Source of the DNA: Erwinia_E haradaeae_C
GTDB lineage: Bacteria > Pseudomonadota > Gammaproteobacteria > Enterobacterales > Enterobacteriaceae
Assembly: GCF_900698995.1 (NCBI RefSeq)
Contig: NZ_LR217735.1
Coordinates: 976,041 to 1,040,040, forward strand
Length of the DNA stretch: 64,000 bases
Direction: 5' to 3'
The notes below the pieces were generated by a model. The model made no database searches. It saw only the letters and a list, made by a program, of their open reading frames with translations, and was not told the origin of the DNA. The translations under genes were made by a program, and so were the position numbers. Shown here in pieces: positions 1 to 10,335 of the stretch (position 1 is the stretch's first letter; every line of letters starts with the position of its first letter).

Positions 1-208
1 TTTTTCTAAGTCTTCTGATCTGAATCATAAAATATGAAATACTTGCCTTATATATCGCATTTTCAAAGTTATACAAACTAATGTGTTAAAATATGTTATT
101 TAATGATCTATGACCTTGCAGAACTATTGTGGTATTTTAAAATCATCAACGGATAGAAAAAATACTATTTTAAATATAAATGGCTCGCTTGCGAAAAAAC
201 ATACCAAA

Positions 209-250
209 ATCATATATTATCTACTTAAGATCATATATTATTTATTTAAG
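209..250. repeat. 21-bp tandem duplication
   Basis: ATCATATATTATCTACTTAA plus G (209-229) is repeated immediately at 230-250 with two changes. It looks like a slippage product in non-coding DNA. Confidence 0.8.
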
Positions 251-320
251 ATTAATAACTAATATTCTACTAATTATCATAAATATCATTTATGAAATTT
301 ATGCTAATTAATAAAAAATT

Positions 321-361
321 TTAGAGACAATTACTTGCTCCTGACAAGTAATTGTCTCTAA
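321..361 (-). terminator. orphan hairpin, terminator-like on the minus strand
   Basis: Two 17-nt arms (321-337 and 345-361) are perfectly complementary around a 7-nt loop. Read on the minus strand, the stem is followed directly by a run of six U (complement of the A run at 313-318), so it has the form of a rho-independent terminator. No gene lies upstream on the minus strand for over 2 kb. It is therefore either the remains of a lost gene's terminator, the end of an unrecognised small RNA, or a chance product of inverted-repeat mutation. Confidence 0.5.
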
Positions 362-1509
362 ATACTAACACATTAAAAGACAATACTTGGTAATTAGTCA
401 GACTAAGTGATAACGCACATTAAGGCTTTTATCCTAAATCAAACTTTTCTAATCTTTAGATTATTCTAAAATAATGTTTTGGCTTAACAAATCTCTTAAT
501 AGAACCGATAAAATCATATGTCAAACAACTGCTCATTTTAAATAACAATTTTAAAAAATATTCTTTTTAATATCTAGTCACATAAGAATACTTTATCAGT
601 TTTTCAACTTAATAAGCGATATTGTGACTTGATGCATCCAATTAAACAATAGTGCAACGACTATATATATCTGGTAAATAGTAAATCTAACTATTTGTAT
701 TCTTCTTAAATTTTTTTATTTAATATTTACAACTTGAATCATTTTATGCAAGCTTCTGTTTTAATTTTTGTAAATAGCTTAATTAATAATTTTTAGACTG
801 ACTACTGCAGAAAAAATATTTTATCTCTATGACACTACTAATGAGCTCTTGGTCAGACATAAGAATAAACGCTGATTAGTCTAAGAATGCTAAAAATTTT
901 TTTATTTAAAATTTCATATTTAATGAATCTATGATAAATTTTATAATTTTAATGCAATGATAGATATTTACCAATTAAAATCAAGATCAAACATTTTCTC
1001 TTAAATATCTAAGTATTTGTCGAAAAATACGAGTACATGATATAATGACTATATACGCGTTATAAATTTCTAATAATAGAAATACACTTTCTCATGATTA
1101 TCGTAAATTAATTACATATTATATATTTATATAAATTAATTTTCTAAAAAAATAATAAAGCATTTTACACTTTACTGTAGCACAGATCACATAAAGCACA
1201 GATGATCTAATTTTGAAAACTATGCTAGAATTTGTTAACTGGACAATGTTTTGAATCACCGTATCTCTCGAGCAATATCTAGTGCTGATGATAGCATCAA
1301 TTTTTACTCTATTTTTGCTTACTTAAATAAACTTACTAACATTTCACTTGCCATTGTTCAAAACATTACTGCTAAATTGTCTATATAGTAGGACCGATTT
1401 CCTGTGGATACAGAATAAAATTAGTAAAAATAGCGAAAATCAACTAATTATGGTATAAGTTTATATTTAAAAGATAATTGCAAAAATTCTCATATATAAT
1501 GAAAGAATA

Positions 1510-1546
1510 AATTAAATTATTTCGTATTATTCGAAATAATTTAATT
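1510..1546. repeat. perfect inverted repeat, 15-bp arms
   Basis: Arms at 1510-1524 and 1532-1546 are exact reverse complements around a 7-nt loop. The stem is almost all A/T with two G/C pairs next to the loop. There is no U run on either side and no adjacent gene, so a terminator role is not supported. It is one of several unrelated perfect palindromes in the window. Confidence 0.6.
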
Positions 1547-2384
1547 GAAATATCTTAGTTTATAATAACTATCCAATTATATAATACTAATAAGAAATAT
1601 TAGATATTTAAATAAATTTCATTTGTATATATGAAATATCTGTATTAAAATTATAAAAAGATATGATTTAGCATATGAACACTCATGCAATACTCAAGAA
1701 TATATTCATTATGAAGTTTATCAAAACGTATAAAGACAAACTAACAACATTAAAGATAATAAATAATAAATATTAAAATCATAGCAATAGATAAAAAATA
1801 AATATCTAATAATTTTCATCTTAAGGGGTTCATTACAAAATTATAGACTACAGTTATGGTTCTATCTCTATTTTTTATCTTATAATAAAAAAGATAACTC
1901 GACAGTATTAGACGAATACTAACAACACTTATTACATGTTCTTAAAATTCTATAGTTATGCATGGAATAGAGATTTATATTTAAATGAAAACTAAAAAAA
2001 TCTATTTATTTATCATATCAACACTGCGTTACAATACAGAAAAAGTAAAATATTCAAGATAATTTAATTATAACACCCTATATATTATACATTTAATTAT
2101 AACACTATAACACCCTGTATATTATAGAAGAACGTTAGATTTGACTTCGTATTAAAAATGCAAAATTCCAGATAAAATATATTATAGATCATATGACAAT
2201 AATATTTATTATATGATTTAATATGATTCAAGATAAGTACATAAATAAATAGGTTATATGTCAAAAACATGGATAAAGAATAATATTTTCATATTCATCT
2301 ACCTCTAATCTAACGCAAGTAACGTTCGAGTAAATACGCAGGATATTATATATTAAAAATATATATGCATTTTAAAGAAGCATC

Positions 2385-3008
2385 ATGACTCCAGGAATAC
2401 TATTCATTGTTTCCGCCCCTAGTGGAACAGGTAAATCTAGCCTGATTAAGGCTCTGTGTAAAACACAGGCATTATGTAACACACAAATATCCATTTCACA
2501 TACTACACGTAAAAAAAGACCTGGAGAGAACCATGGTGAACATTATTATTTTATTAATCATAACCAGTTCCATAATATGATTCATCAGAGAAAATTTCTA
2601 GAATACGCTAAGGTATTTGGAAATTATTATGGTACTTCACGTAAAACCATCATGAATAAATTACAGAAAGGTATTAATATATTTCTTGATATAGACTGGC
2701 AAGGTGCTAGAAAAATTCAACAAATCATACCAACCTCGCGCAGTATATTTATTTTACCTCCATCAAAAGATGAGTTAAAACGTCGTTTGTGTAAACGTGA
2801 CCAAGACAGTACAACTGTTATTATGCAACGTATGACTCAAGTTATCGCAGAAATGAAACATTATACAGAATACCACTACCTAATAATTAATGAAAATTTT
2901 GATCATGCACTTATAGACTTGCAAACCATTGTACGTTCCGAACGCTTAAGCGTTCATCACCAAGCAATATATCATTCTTCGTTAATTCGTAGATTATTGG
3001 AGAGCTAA
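2385..3008 (+). CDS. gmk: guanylate kinase
   Basis: Cytoplasmic enzyme that phosphorylates GMP to GDP with ATP, an essential step of guanine nucleotide supply. The 207-residue product has the family length and starts with the usual strand and P-loop: S-A-P-S-G-T-G-K-S-S at about residues 10-19. The GMP-binding region follows, with the T-T-R-K-K-R-P-G-E segment near 41-49 and the glycine-rich F-x-x-Y-G-T-S stretch near 78-85. The start ATG lies downstream of an AAAGAAG-like weak ribosome site. rpoZ follows 101 bp downstream on the same strand, the usual enterobacterial order gmk-rpoZ, so they may be cotranscribed. All catalytic landmarks are present and the frame is clean; I expect it to be functional. 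Confidence 0.97.
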   Translation: MTPGILFIVSAPSGTGKSSLIKALCKTQALCNTQISISHTTRKKRPGENHGEHYYFINHNQFHNMIHQRKFLEYAKVFGNYYGTSRKTIMNKLQKGINIFLDIDWQGARKIQQIIPTSRSIFILPPSKDELKRRLCKRDQDSTTVIMQRMTQVIAEMKHYTEYHYLIINENFDHALIDLQTIVRSERLSVHHQAIYHSSLIRRLLES

Positions 3009-3109
3009 TACAATACACCTAAAAATAAGCCTACTAACTATATGAATTTGATAACAAAATCTAATCATGTATAGCTCTTTTATATTACTATCAGTGGAGT
3101 TAAATATTT

Positions 3110-3319
3110 ATGGCACGAGTAACTGTTCAAAATGCAGTAAAAAATATTGGCAATCGCTTTGATCTAGTGCTAATAGCGGCACGGCGGGCACGTCAAATCC
3201 AGATAGGTGGTAAAAATCCTTTGGTTCCTAAAAGCAATGACAAATCTACCGTGATAGCTCTGCGGGAAATTGAGAATGGCTTAATCACTAATCAAAATCT
3301 TGATATTTTTGGTCGTTAA
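3110..3319 (+). CDS. rpoZ: RNA polymerase omega subunit, C-terminally shortened
   Basis: Omega binds the beta-prime subunit and helps RNA polymerase assembly; in E. coli it also forms part of a ppGpp site. The first 65 or so residues follow the E. coli protein closely, starting MARVTVQNAV and keeping the G-N-R-F-D-L-V-L motif and the V-I-A-L-R-E-I-E helix that contacts beta-prime. The protein stops at 69 residues after D-I-F-G-R, whereas E. coli omega has 91, so the Gln/Glu-rich tail is missing. That tail is dispensable for the fold. An AGTGGAG ribosome site precedes the ATG. In E. coli spoT, trmH and recG follow; here the next intact gene is ansP, more than 900 bp on. Confidence 0.95.
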   Translation: MARVTVQNAVKNIGNRFDLVLIAARRARQIQIGGKNPLVPKSNDKSTVIALREIENGLITNQNLDIFGR

Positions 3320-4250
3320 AAACTAAAAAATAAGGCATACTCAATTAAAAATATAAAACTCTCAAAAAGGGTCTGCAATAACTGAATTTAAAAAAAATAT
3401 TAAAACAAATCCTGATCTAAGATATACTTGAAATACTATATATTAATTCATTATATCTATGCGTTATTAACATCATTATATGAGGAGGAAGAAGTAGTAA
3501 AAATTGTAATTACTCGTGAATTATCTTGGTTATGAAAAAATTAGATGATAAGAAAAATAATGTTTTACCTTTAATTTTTTATTCTAAATAACTATACCAT
3601 AATCATTCATAGAATATAATAATCATTCTTCTTAAGCTTAACTTTATACCAAGAGCTCTATTTTATAATAGTATTGCTTGTTATATACATAAAGTTAACA
3701 TTCAAGTTAAGTGTACTAACTATTAAGTAAGTCATGCCTTGTAATGCCTTACTAATATAAGTAATAAATTATATAATAATGTGAATACATAATAATTATA
3801 CTATATCTATATATGCGTTACTGATATTCGCCAATTCTATCTGTAACTGCAATGCAGTGCAAGACTTGGTTTTGGTAAACCTAAGATCCCACATTATATT
3901 ATGTAGAATACCATTCTAGTGAATAATAAAAAGATGAACAATATAGTAAAGTATGCTTAATAATTAATAATAAAGTGCAACATATCACGTATCAAAGATA
4001 ATTTAATATTTTGTTTTTATTTATACGAGTAGATTAAAGTCATTCCCTAAATTTCTATAATATATAGAGATGTAAACTAAACACCAGTACATTACATAAA
4101 GGAATCAGTCGTGAGTATAAACATCATAAAAAAGGCTTTTAATCTTTTCATTTAGTAAATCATATCAGAAATTTATTCTGATCCTGTTAAGCACAAACAT
4201 GCCTGAAGCGGTAACTAAAATATTCGTCTACAGAAGAATTAGGATTACAT
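3320..4250. other. spacer where spoT-trmH-recG stand in relatives
   Basis: No intact gene. The E. coli order after rpoZ is spoT, trmH, recG, together about 5 kb; here 931 bp remain before ansP. A short stretch at 3827-3919 may be a scrap of recG (listed separately). Immediately before ansP an AGGA motif forms its ribosome site. Confidence 0.6.
3827..3919 (+). pseudogene. possible relic of recG (N-terminal region)
   Basis: One open frame across this stretch encodes a peptide containing A-V-Q-D-L-V-L, which resembles T-V-Q-D-L-L-L near the N-terminus of E. coli RecG as I recall it, with a flanking N two residues before A and an L-R-x-H stretch after it that could match the following L-R-Y-E-D-R-T-H with a small deletion. 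The position fits, since recG follows rpoZ-spoT-trmH in E. coli. Only about six residues match, so chance resemblance is quite possible. If real, the gene is dead. Confidence 0.2.
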
Positions 4251-5723
4251 ATGAACGCAGATAAAACAGCAGGCGCAGAAAAACGTGCTTCAAAAAGACG
4301 TTGGTTAAATGCACAAGATTCTGGTTATCATAAAGCCATGGATAATCGCCATGTACAGATGATTGCCATTGGCGGCGCAATTGGAACAGGTCTTTTTCTC
4401 GGCGCTGGTGCGCGCCTTCAAACTGCCGGACCGGCATTAGCTTTAGTCTATTTAGTATGTGGTATTTTTTCATTTTTTATTTTACGTGCGTTAGGTGAAC
4501 TAGTTTTACATCGGCCTTCTAGTGGAAGTTTTGTCTCTTATGCTCGTGAATTCTTAGGAGAAAAAGCTTCATATGTTACTGGGTGGATGTATTTTATAAA
4601 TTGGGCAATGACTGGTATTGTTGATATTACAGCCGTAGCATTATATATGCACTATTGGAATGCTTGTGGTGATATACCACAATGGGTATTTGCCCTTGGT
4701 GCTTTAGCTATTGTTGGCAGTATGAATATGGTTGGAGTGAGGTGGTTTGCAGAAATGGAATTTTGGTTTGCTATGGTCAAGGTTTTAGCTATTGTGGTCT
4801 TTTTAATTGTAGGAGTTATATTTCTAGGAAGTGGTCAGCCTTTAGCTGGAAATGCTACTGGTTTTTATCTAATTACTGATAATGGTGGGTTTTTCCCAAA
4901 TGGTCTTTTACCAGCCCTTGTCTTAGTACAGGGCGTTGTATTTGCATTTGCATCAATTGAATTAGTAGGCACTGCTGCGGGAGAGTGTAAAGATCCTAAA
5001 AATATATTGCCGAAAGCTATTAACAGAGTTATCTGGCGTATTGGTTTATTTTATGTTGGATCAGTAGTATTATTAGTACTACTACTACCTTGGAATGCTT
5101 ATCAAGCAGGACAGAGCCCATTTGTTACTTTCTTTTCAAAATTAGGCGTACCGTACGCTGGCAGCATTATGAATATAGTCGTACTCAGCGCAGCATTGTC
5201 CAGCTTAAATTCAGGACTATATGCTACTGGTCGAATTCTTCGATCCATGTCTATGGGTGGATCGGCCCCTCAATGCATGTCTAAAATGAGTAAACATCAA
5301 GTACCTTATGTTGGCATAATAATGACAGTAAGTGTGTATATAATTGGAGTATATCTAAACTATATTGTGCCTGCTAGCGTATTTGAGATTGTGCTCAATA
5401 TTGCAACGCTTGGTATTATTTCATCTTGGGCTTTTATAGTAATATGCCAAATGCGCCTCCGAAAAGCCATCAAAGAGGGAAAAGCTGAAGATATTAGCTT
5501 TAAGCTACCAGGCGCTCCTTTTACATCATGGTTAACATTGCTATTTTTAGTAAGCGTTCTAGTTTTAATGGCGTTCGATTACCCAAATGGCACTTATACT
5601 ATTGCATCAATCCCATTTCTTGGAATAGTACTTACACTAGGTTGGTTTCGTGTACGTAAACGGGTGAATACCTTGACAGAAGAAGAAAAAAATCCAATAA
5701 AAATTATCAAATCTCAATATTGA
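4251..5723 (+). CDS. ansP: L-asparagine permease (APC family)
   Basis: Inner-membrane amino acid:proton symporter that imports asparagine. The 490-residue product matches E. coli AnsP along nearly its whole length, including the N-terminal K-R-R-W-L-N-A segment, the substrate-contact motif I-A-I-G-G-A-I-G-T-G-L-F (residues 38-49), the G-E-L-V-L-H-R-P-S-S-G-S-F segment, and A-A-L-S-S-L-N-S-G-L-Y. Twelve hydrophobic segments are expected from the family. Only the last 20 or so residues differ clearly. The start follows an AGGA ribosome site at 4241-4244. It stands alone between two eroded spacers. It is unusually well conserved for this window and visibly less AT-biased, which suggests strong selection for asparagine uptake from the host. 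Other APC permeases (ProY, PheP, CycA) match less well, so the specificity call is fairly secure. Confidence 0.93.
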   Translation: MNADKTAGAEKRASKRRWLNAQDSGYHKAMDNRHVQMIAIGGAIGTGLFLGAGARLQTAGPALALVYLVCGIFSFFILRALGELVLHRPSSGSFVSYAREFLGEKASYVTGWMYFINWAMTGIVDITAVALYMHYWNACGDIPQWVFALGALAIVGSMNMVGVRWFAEMEFWFAMVKVLAIVVFLIVGVIFLGSGQPLAGNATGFYLITDNGGFFPNGLLPALVLVQGVVFAFASIELVGTAAGECKDPKNILPKAINRVIWRIGLFYVGSVVLLVLLLPWNAYQAGQSPFVTFFSKLGVPYAGSIMNIVVLSAALSSLNSGLYATGRILRSMSMGGSAPQCMSKMSKHQVPYVGIIMTVSVYIIGVYLNYIVPASVFEIVLNIATLGIISSWAFIVICQMRLRKAIKEGKAEDISFKLPGAPFTSWLTLLFLVSVLVLMAFDYPNGTYTIASIPFLGIVLTLGWFRVRKRVNTLTEEEKNPIKIIKSQY

Positions 5724-6414
5724 TATATTTATCATTCAATGAACCCAGATTACTTTAAAAGTAAACACAAAATAATCGAGACCTATGTATAACATCTTGT
5801 CATCTGCTTTTAATAGCACAAAAATAACTGATAACTAAGTTAACAACTATATACATAATTTATGCATCAAACTAAACATGATATCACAAATAAATATCCA
5901 CTAAGTTCGTGAGATGCTTTTACTTGCATCCCCTTTAAGGGGGATGCAAACCCCGATTAATCTGCGCAGTGATTTATAGCATATAGGCAATATTATTCAA
6001 ATTATATATAATAAGCACATCTTTATACTGAATAAAGCTTTGTGATTAATAATGAAAAACACGAAGTAAATTCTGATCACTCTAAAATCCAATCAAAATA
6101 TAAACGAGGATCTTATGGCCAAATTTATAAGAAATATCCGATATTTATTCTTTTATAATTACAAGTGAAACAACTTTGCGATATATTAGTATCAATTTGA
6201 CAGTAATGTTATATATTTGATTTTTATGATGACTGTATTTTTATAATTAAAACTTGCAATTAGTTTACATAATAATTATCTAGTTATTACTGCATATATT
6301 ATATATAATCAGATACGTTATCATAATACTATTATTAATATAAATTAACCAATACATGAACTCTGTCTATTAAGTAATTGCAAAAGATCTAAATGCTATA
6401 TAATAAGTCAGCGC
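5724..6414. other. spacer between convergent ansP and recD
   Basis: No gene. The main feature is a GC-rich hairpin at 5924-5949. argA, which adjoins recD in E. coli, is not recognisable here. Confidence 0.6.
5924..5949. repeat. GC-rich hairpin after ansP
   Basis: Arms TTGCATCCCC (5924-5933) and GGGGATGCAA (5940-5949) pair perfectly over 10 bp around a 6-nt loop. Such a GC-rich stem stands out in this AT-rich spacer. No U run follows on either strand, so it is not a typical intrinsic terminator. It lies about 200 bp past the end of ansP and could stabilise the 3' end of that mRNA or be part of a decayed RNA gene. Confidence 0.45.
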
Positions 6415-8301
6415 TTAGCAATCTCCATCTACTTTAGTAACTTTATGATTCATTATATCTTGAGAACTAGCAAAAATCCTATCTCTTAGGCCACTTTGGC
6501 GTGATACGCAAGCTCTTACTGCACTTTCAAAAATTAATTTCTTAGAATAAATAGTAAGCTTTTTTTTTGCACGAGTAATTGCTGTATATACTAATTGACG
6601 TGTTAAAATTGGTATAATCTGATTCGGTAAAATAACTACAGCATGATCAAACTCTGAACCCTGCGATTTATGTATTGTCATGGCAAAAGCTGTATCATGC
6701 AATGGTAAAAAACAAGTTTTCACCGCAGCAATGTTACCATTAGATAATAAGAACCATACTTTTATTTCGCGATCACAATCCTCCATTGCTATACCAACCT
6801 CACCATTAAATAATTGCATATCTTGGTCATTACTCATAATCATTACTGGGCGCCCAATATACCATTCTTGCATAACAGAGAGATCCTTTCTAATCAACCC
6901 AACCTGATGCAACATATTTTCAATATACTTATTTAATTCTATTGCACCAAATAACCCATTATGCACTGCACATAAAACCTGAAAACATCTAAAAGCAGTT
7001 AATACTTGATAAGGTTTCGCGCCAGCATGAATCAAAGATAAGTAAGCGCTGTATCCCTCAGAACAGCTTTCTAGTAGCTTCTGATAATCTGTTTTACATC
7101 TAATTGCAATACGACATACATCACTAAATTTACCATTTAATATCTTCTCGGTATGCTGAACCTGTCCATTATTTACTGCTAACGCTAATTGACCGATACC
7201 AGATGATCGTTTAAATCGATAATTTTTAGTAAGCACACAAATCATATCACCTATTAAATTATTTTGATTAGCTATCTGCTTGCTCAGTTTACAACCAGTT
7301 AACCGAGCAAGCTGCTCAGCTCTTGCAAAGCTATAATAATTCTCTGCATGATAACAAAAATCACTAAATACAGATCCAGCTTCTATAGAAGCTAATTGAT
7401 TTCGATCTCCAAGAAACAAAACCCGTGCATGATGAGGTAATGCAGTAATTAAACGAGACATCATAGCTAAATCAATCATCGATGCTTCATCAATAACCAA
7501 TACATCAATTTTAAGAGGATTTTCTGCACAAAATCTGCAATAATGACTATTTGGGATAATATCTAATAATCTATGAAGTGTAACAGCTTCTCGCGGAAAG
7601 CTCCTTAAAATATGATCACTTGCCTTTAGCTCCTTTATAGCATTGCCAAGCGCCTCACTTAACTTTAAGGCTGACTTACCAGTTGGAGAAACCACCTTGA
7701 TAGATTGTGGTTTTGATGATAACTCAATAAAACTAGCTAAGAATTTAGTCACCGTAGTAGTTTTTCCTGTACCAGGCCCGCCAGATATAATTGCTATTTT
7801 TCGCGTCAGAGCTACTGCTACAGAAATTTTTTGAAAATTACACACATTCCGACCAAAATAACGATCTAAAATTTTGCGTGTCTTTTGCTCATCTATATAA
7901 CATGAAGAGTTTTTTTCTTGTATAAATTTAGCGATAACTACTTCATTAAACCACATTCTATATAAATAAAGACGTTCTTTATCTAAAACTAGCGGCGCCA
8001 CCAACCTTCCGTCGCTCACAGATGAATGTGCTAGTAGGATATCTTTAATATTTTCTGGAGCCCCAACCGATATCCATATCATCTGAGCTAAATCCTGATG
8101 TATATCAGAAAAAAAAATTTTAGAATTTAATTTATCGAGCAATAAACACACATGCCCCTCTCTAGTATTACGGCTCACTAATGCCGCAGATAGCATAAGC
8201 AAAGGCTCTTCTTCTCTCGAGATAGCTCGAGCAAAATGCAAATCAAGAGGATGCAACAATCCTTTTTTCTGCGCTATATATAATAGCTCTGACAATATCA
8301 T
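6415..8301 (-). CDS. recD: RecD, exodeoxyribonuclease V alpha subunit
   Basis: Superfamily 1B 5'-to-3' helicase subunit of RecBCD, which processes double-strand breaks. The 628-residue frame is intact and close to family length (E. coli 608). Helicase motifs are clear: Walker A G-G-P-G-T-G-K-T-T-T at 174-183, the motif II D-E-A-S-M-I-D at 271-277, motif III G-D-R-N-Q-L-A-S-I-E shortly after, and the C-terminal A-M-T-I-H-K-S-Q-G-S-E and Y-T-A-I-T-R-A motifs. The N-terminal region that contacts RecC is present but divergent. No recB lies upstream and no argA downstream, unlike E. coli recC-ptrA-recB-recD-argA; about 2 kb of empty sequence lies where recB would be. Either recB/recC are elsewhere or RecD works alone. 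Motif conservation argues it is still selected. Confidence 0.92.
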   Translation of the reverse strand: MILSELLYIAQKKGLLHPLDLHFARAISREEEPLLMLSAALVSRNTREGHVCLLLDKLNSKIFFSDIHQDLAQMIWISVGAPENIKDILLAHSSVSDGRLVAPLVLDKERLYLYRMWFNEVVIAKFIQEKNSSCYIDEQKTRKILDRYFGRNVCNFQKISVAVALTRKIAIISGGPGTGKTTTVTKFLASFIELSSKPQSIKVVSPTGKSALKLSEALGNAIKELKASDHILRSFPREAVTLHRLLDIIPNSHYCRFCAENPLKIDVLVIDEASMIDLAMMSRLITALPHHARVLFLGDRNQLASIEAGSVFSDFCYHAENYYSFARAEQLARLTGCKLSKQIANQNNLIGDMICVLTKNYRFKRSSGIGQLALAVNNGQVQHTEKILNGKFSDVCRIAIRCKTDYQKLLESCSEGYSAYLSLIHAGAKPYQVLTAFRCFQVLCAVHNGLFGAIELNKYIENMLHQVGLIRKDLSVMQEWYIGRPVMIMSNDQDMQLFNGEVGIAMEDCDREIKVWFLLSNGNIAAVKTCFLPLHDTAFAMTIHKSQGSEFDHAVVILPNQIIPILTRQLVYTAITRAKKKLTIYSKKLIFESAVRACVSRQSGLRDRIFASSQDIMNHKVTKVDGDC

Positions 8302-10335
8302 TCACTGTTTCCTGAGTGTCAGATTCAACTATAAATATCATTAAATAGATATCAAATTCAGCATATTTCCCACTAAAATACAGAAGCAATAAATCTTATA
8401 CAAATCATAGCTAAGATTTTTATATGCATTTAGTAAACATTTTACAAAACATAAATTTTTACCATTGCAGCTTAGAAAATTATAACATTAAAAATAGCAA
8501 TTAGTTATGCGTAAAAATCTTAACACTATTGCAAAAACATGATAAATTAAAAAAATCAATAAAACTATTAACCACTTTATTATATCACCTTACCATTTTT
8601 TAGAATCATAAAATAATAAAAAAAACATCTAGTGTATAGAAAACTAGAAAACGATAGTAATAGTTTGTATGAGTTAGATTTAAGTGCCACTGTAAGACAA
8701 AAATATAAGATGAAAAGATAATTACATAACATATCTATGAACACTCTTACTAACAATTAATAAAATAATATCTATTTAAATCAGTTTAGATGCATTCCAT
8801 ATGATGGAATCATCAAACACAATTACTGATACTATATATATTACTTGAATGTAATTTGTTCACGTTAAACAAACAAGAATAAAAAGTGCAAATATATGAC
8901 ATGCACCGCCTTATCTAAAAAATAAAATAGTATAGTATATCATATCGCATACTATCTATAATAAAATTAGATAATATCTTGCATATTGGTACTTAGCGCA
9001 TAATTAGTTTTAACAATTAATCAAAATCGGATAATTATTAGCATATTGCAGTAATATTTTTAATATTATCTATAATAATCTATTTTTATGTTTTCAAATA
9101 GATCTGGTACAATCTTAATTAATTCTACTATCTTAAAGATAAAAAATAAATCATATTGATCTAATATTGTGGGAATTTTGACGTTACAATTATATTGTAT
9201 TGTGCAATATTAAGCACATACATATCTTTGCTTCTTTGCAAAAAATTAAAGATTTTTATAAATTTACATGATATAATCATTATACATTTTACTAAATAAT
9301 CAGAATTAAAACTACTTAGTTAACATATAAGATATTTTTATTGCTTATATGTTTTTTTATAAAAACAAAAAAATCAGACCACAATAATAAATTAAGAATT
9401 CATCACTAAGAAATATGAATATTCCTTGAGATATTTGTAGATTTATAATAAATCATAAAAGAAATATTTATTTTTTATGGATCCTCATAAAAATACTTAG
9501 TATTAGTAATTAAAAATCCAATCACTTTTATGCATATCTAATATTATTCGCTACACAACATAATAAATTGTTTTTATAATGATTTTCATCTTAAAATAAC
9601 TTGTATTGACTTTTATTGTTTAAAAACCCACTTTTTTAGAAAAAAAGCAAATATTCTTTAATTAAGGTAAAAATTAAAAACTAATTAAGAGAGAATATAT
9701 ATAATTATTACCAATATACCCTTATCATTTAAAAAATATTTCTCACTCATTACAAAAATTATCATAACACAAAGTGCATGCCATTCGATTGATTTATTGA
9801 TCATGCAATATATAATTATCTGACATTTATAACATTTTTGATTCTTTTCTACATAATAAAAATATAATATATTATAGATTTAATTACGCCTTGTAAATTT
9901 AATTACGCCTTACTCAATATTCTCTGATAATATTTCTTTATTATAAAGACTAGAGTCTTTAATGTAATCATGCTCTCTTCTTTATATATAGTGAACATAC
10001 TGACATTTTATTTACTAAATCAGTAATATAATAAAACCCCGCTGTATTTTATTAATTGTATGTATACAAAACTAATTTAGACAACAAGAATACTTTAAAC
10101 TAATTCGTACTATAGAAACAATTTAAATGTCTATACGTAAAAAGACTCTATCTATCATTGTGATTATTTAAAACAAATTACATTAAAGATCTATTATATA
10201 CTATATAACATTTAATTTAAGTATAAAATTATACCATCAAATGATGTATACTAATAATATATATTATATACATTATCTTCTATAATAATAAACTCTATCT
10301 AATTCATAATTTTCTAGCACAAGGATCTGAAATAT
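8302..10335. other. 2-kb gene-free spacer upstream of recD and kdsD
   Basis: No gene is visible. recD (-) and kdsD (+) diverge from this interval, so both promoters should lie in it. In E. coli recB would occupy the side next to recD; I could not recognise recB motifs. A 15-bp direct repeat with 19-bp spacing occurs at 9878-9911. The base composition is extremely AT-rich throughout. Confidence 0.65.
9878..9911. repeat. 15-bp direct repeat, 19-bp spacing
   Basis: ATTTAATTACGCCTT occurs exactly at 9878-9892 and 9897-9911 in the recD-kdsD spacer. No function is apparent. Confidence 0.7.

Larger units (their letters stand above)
1..2384. other. gene-free AT-rich spacer before gmk
   Basis: No credible gene is visible on either strand; stop codons are dense in all frames. 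It holds two perfect inverted repeats (321-361 and 1510-1546), a 21-bp tandem duplication (209-250, two mismatches) and an imperfect repeat at 2062-2126. In E. coli the neighbour of gmk on this side is ligB; I see no trace of it. The interval is best read as eroded former coding DNA plus the gmk promoter region near its right end. Confidence 0.7.

Noticed and set aside
1254..1385. 44-codon open stretch upstream of gmk with fairly balanced composition
   Set aside because: No clear start codon or ribosome site, and the peptide did not match a family I could name. It might be a relic of a gene but cannot be supported.
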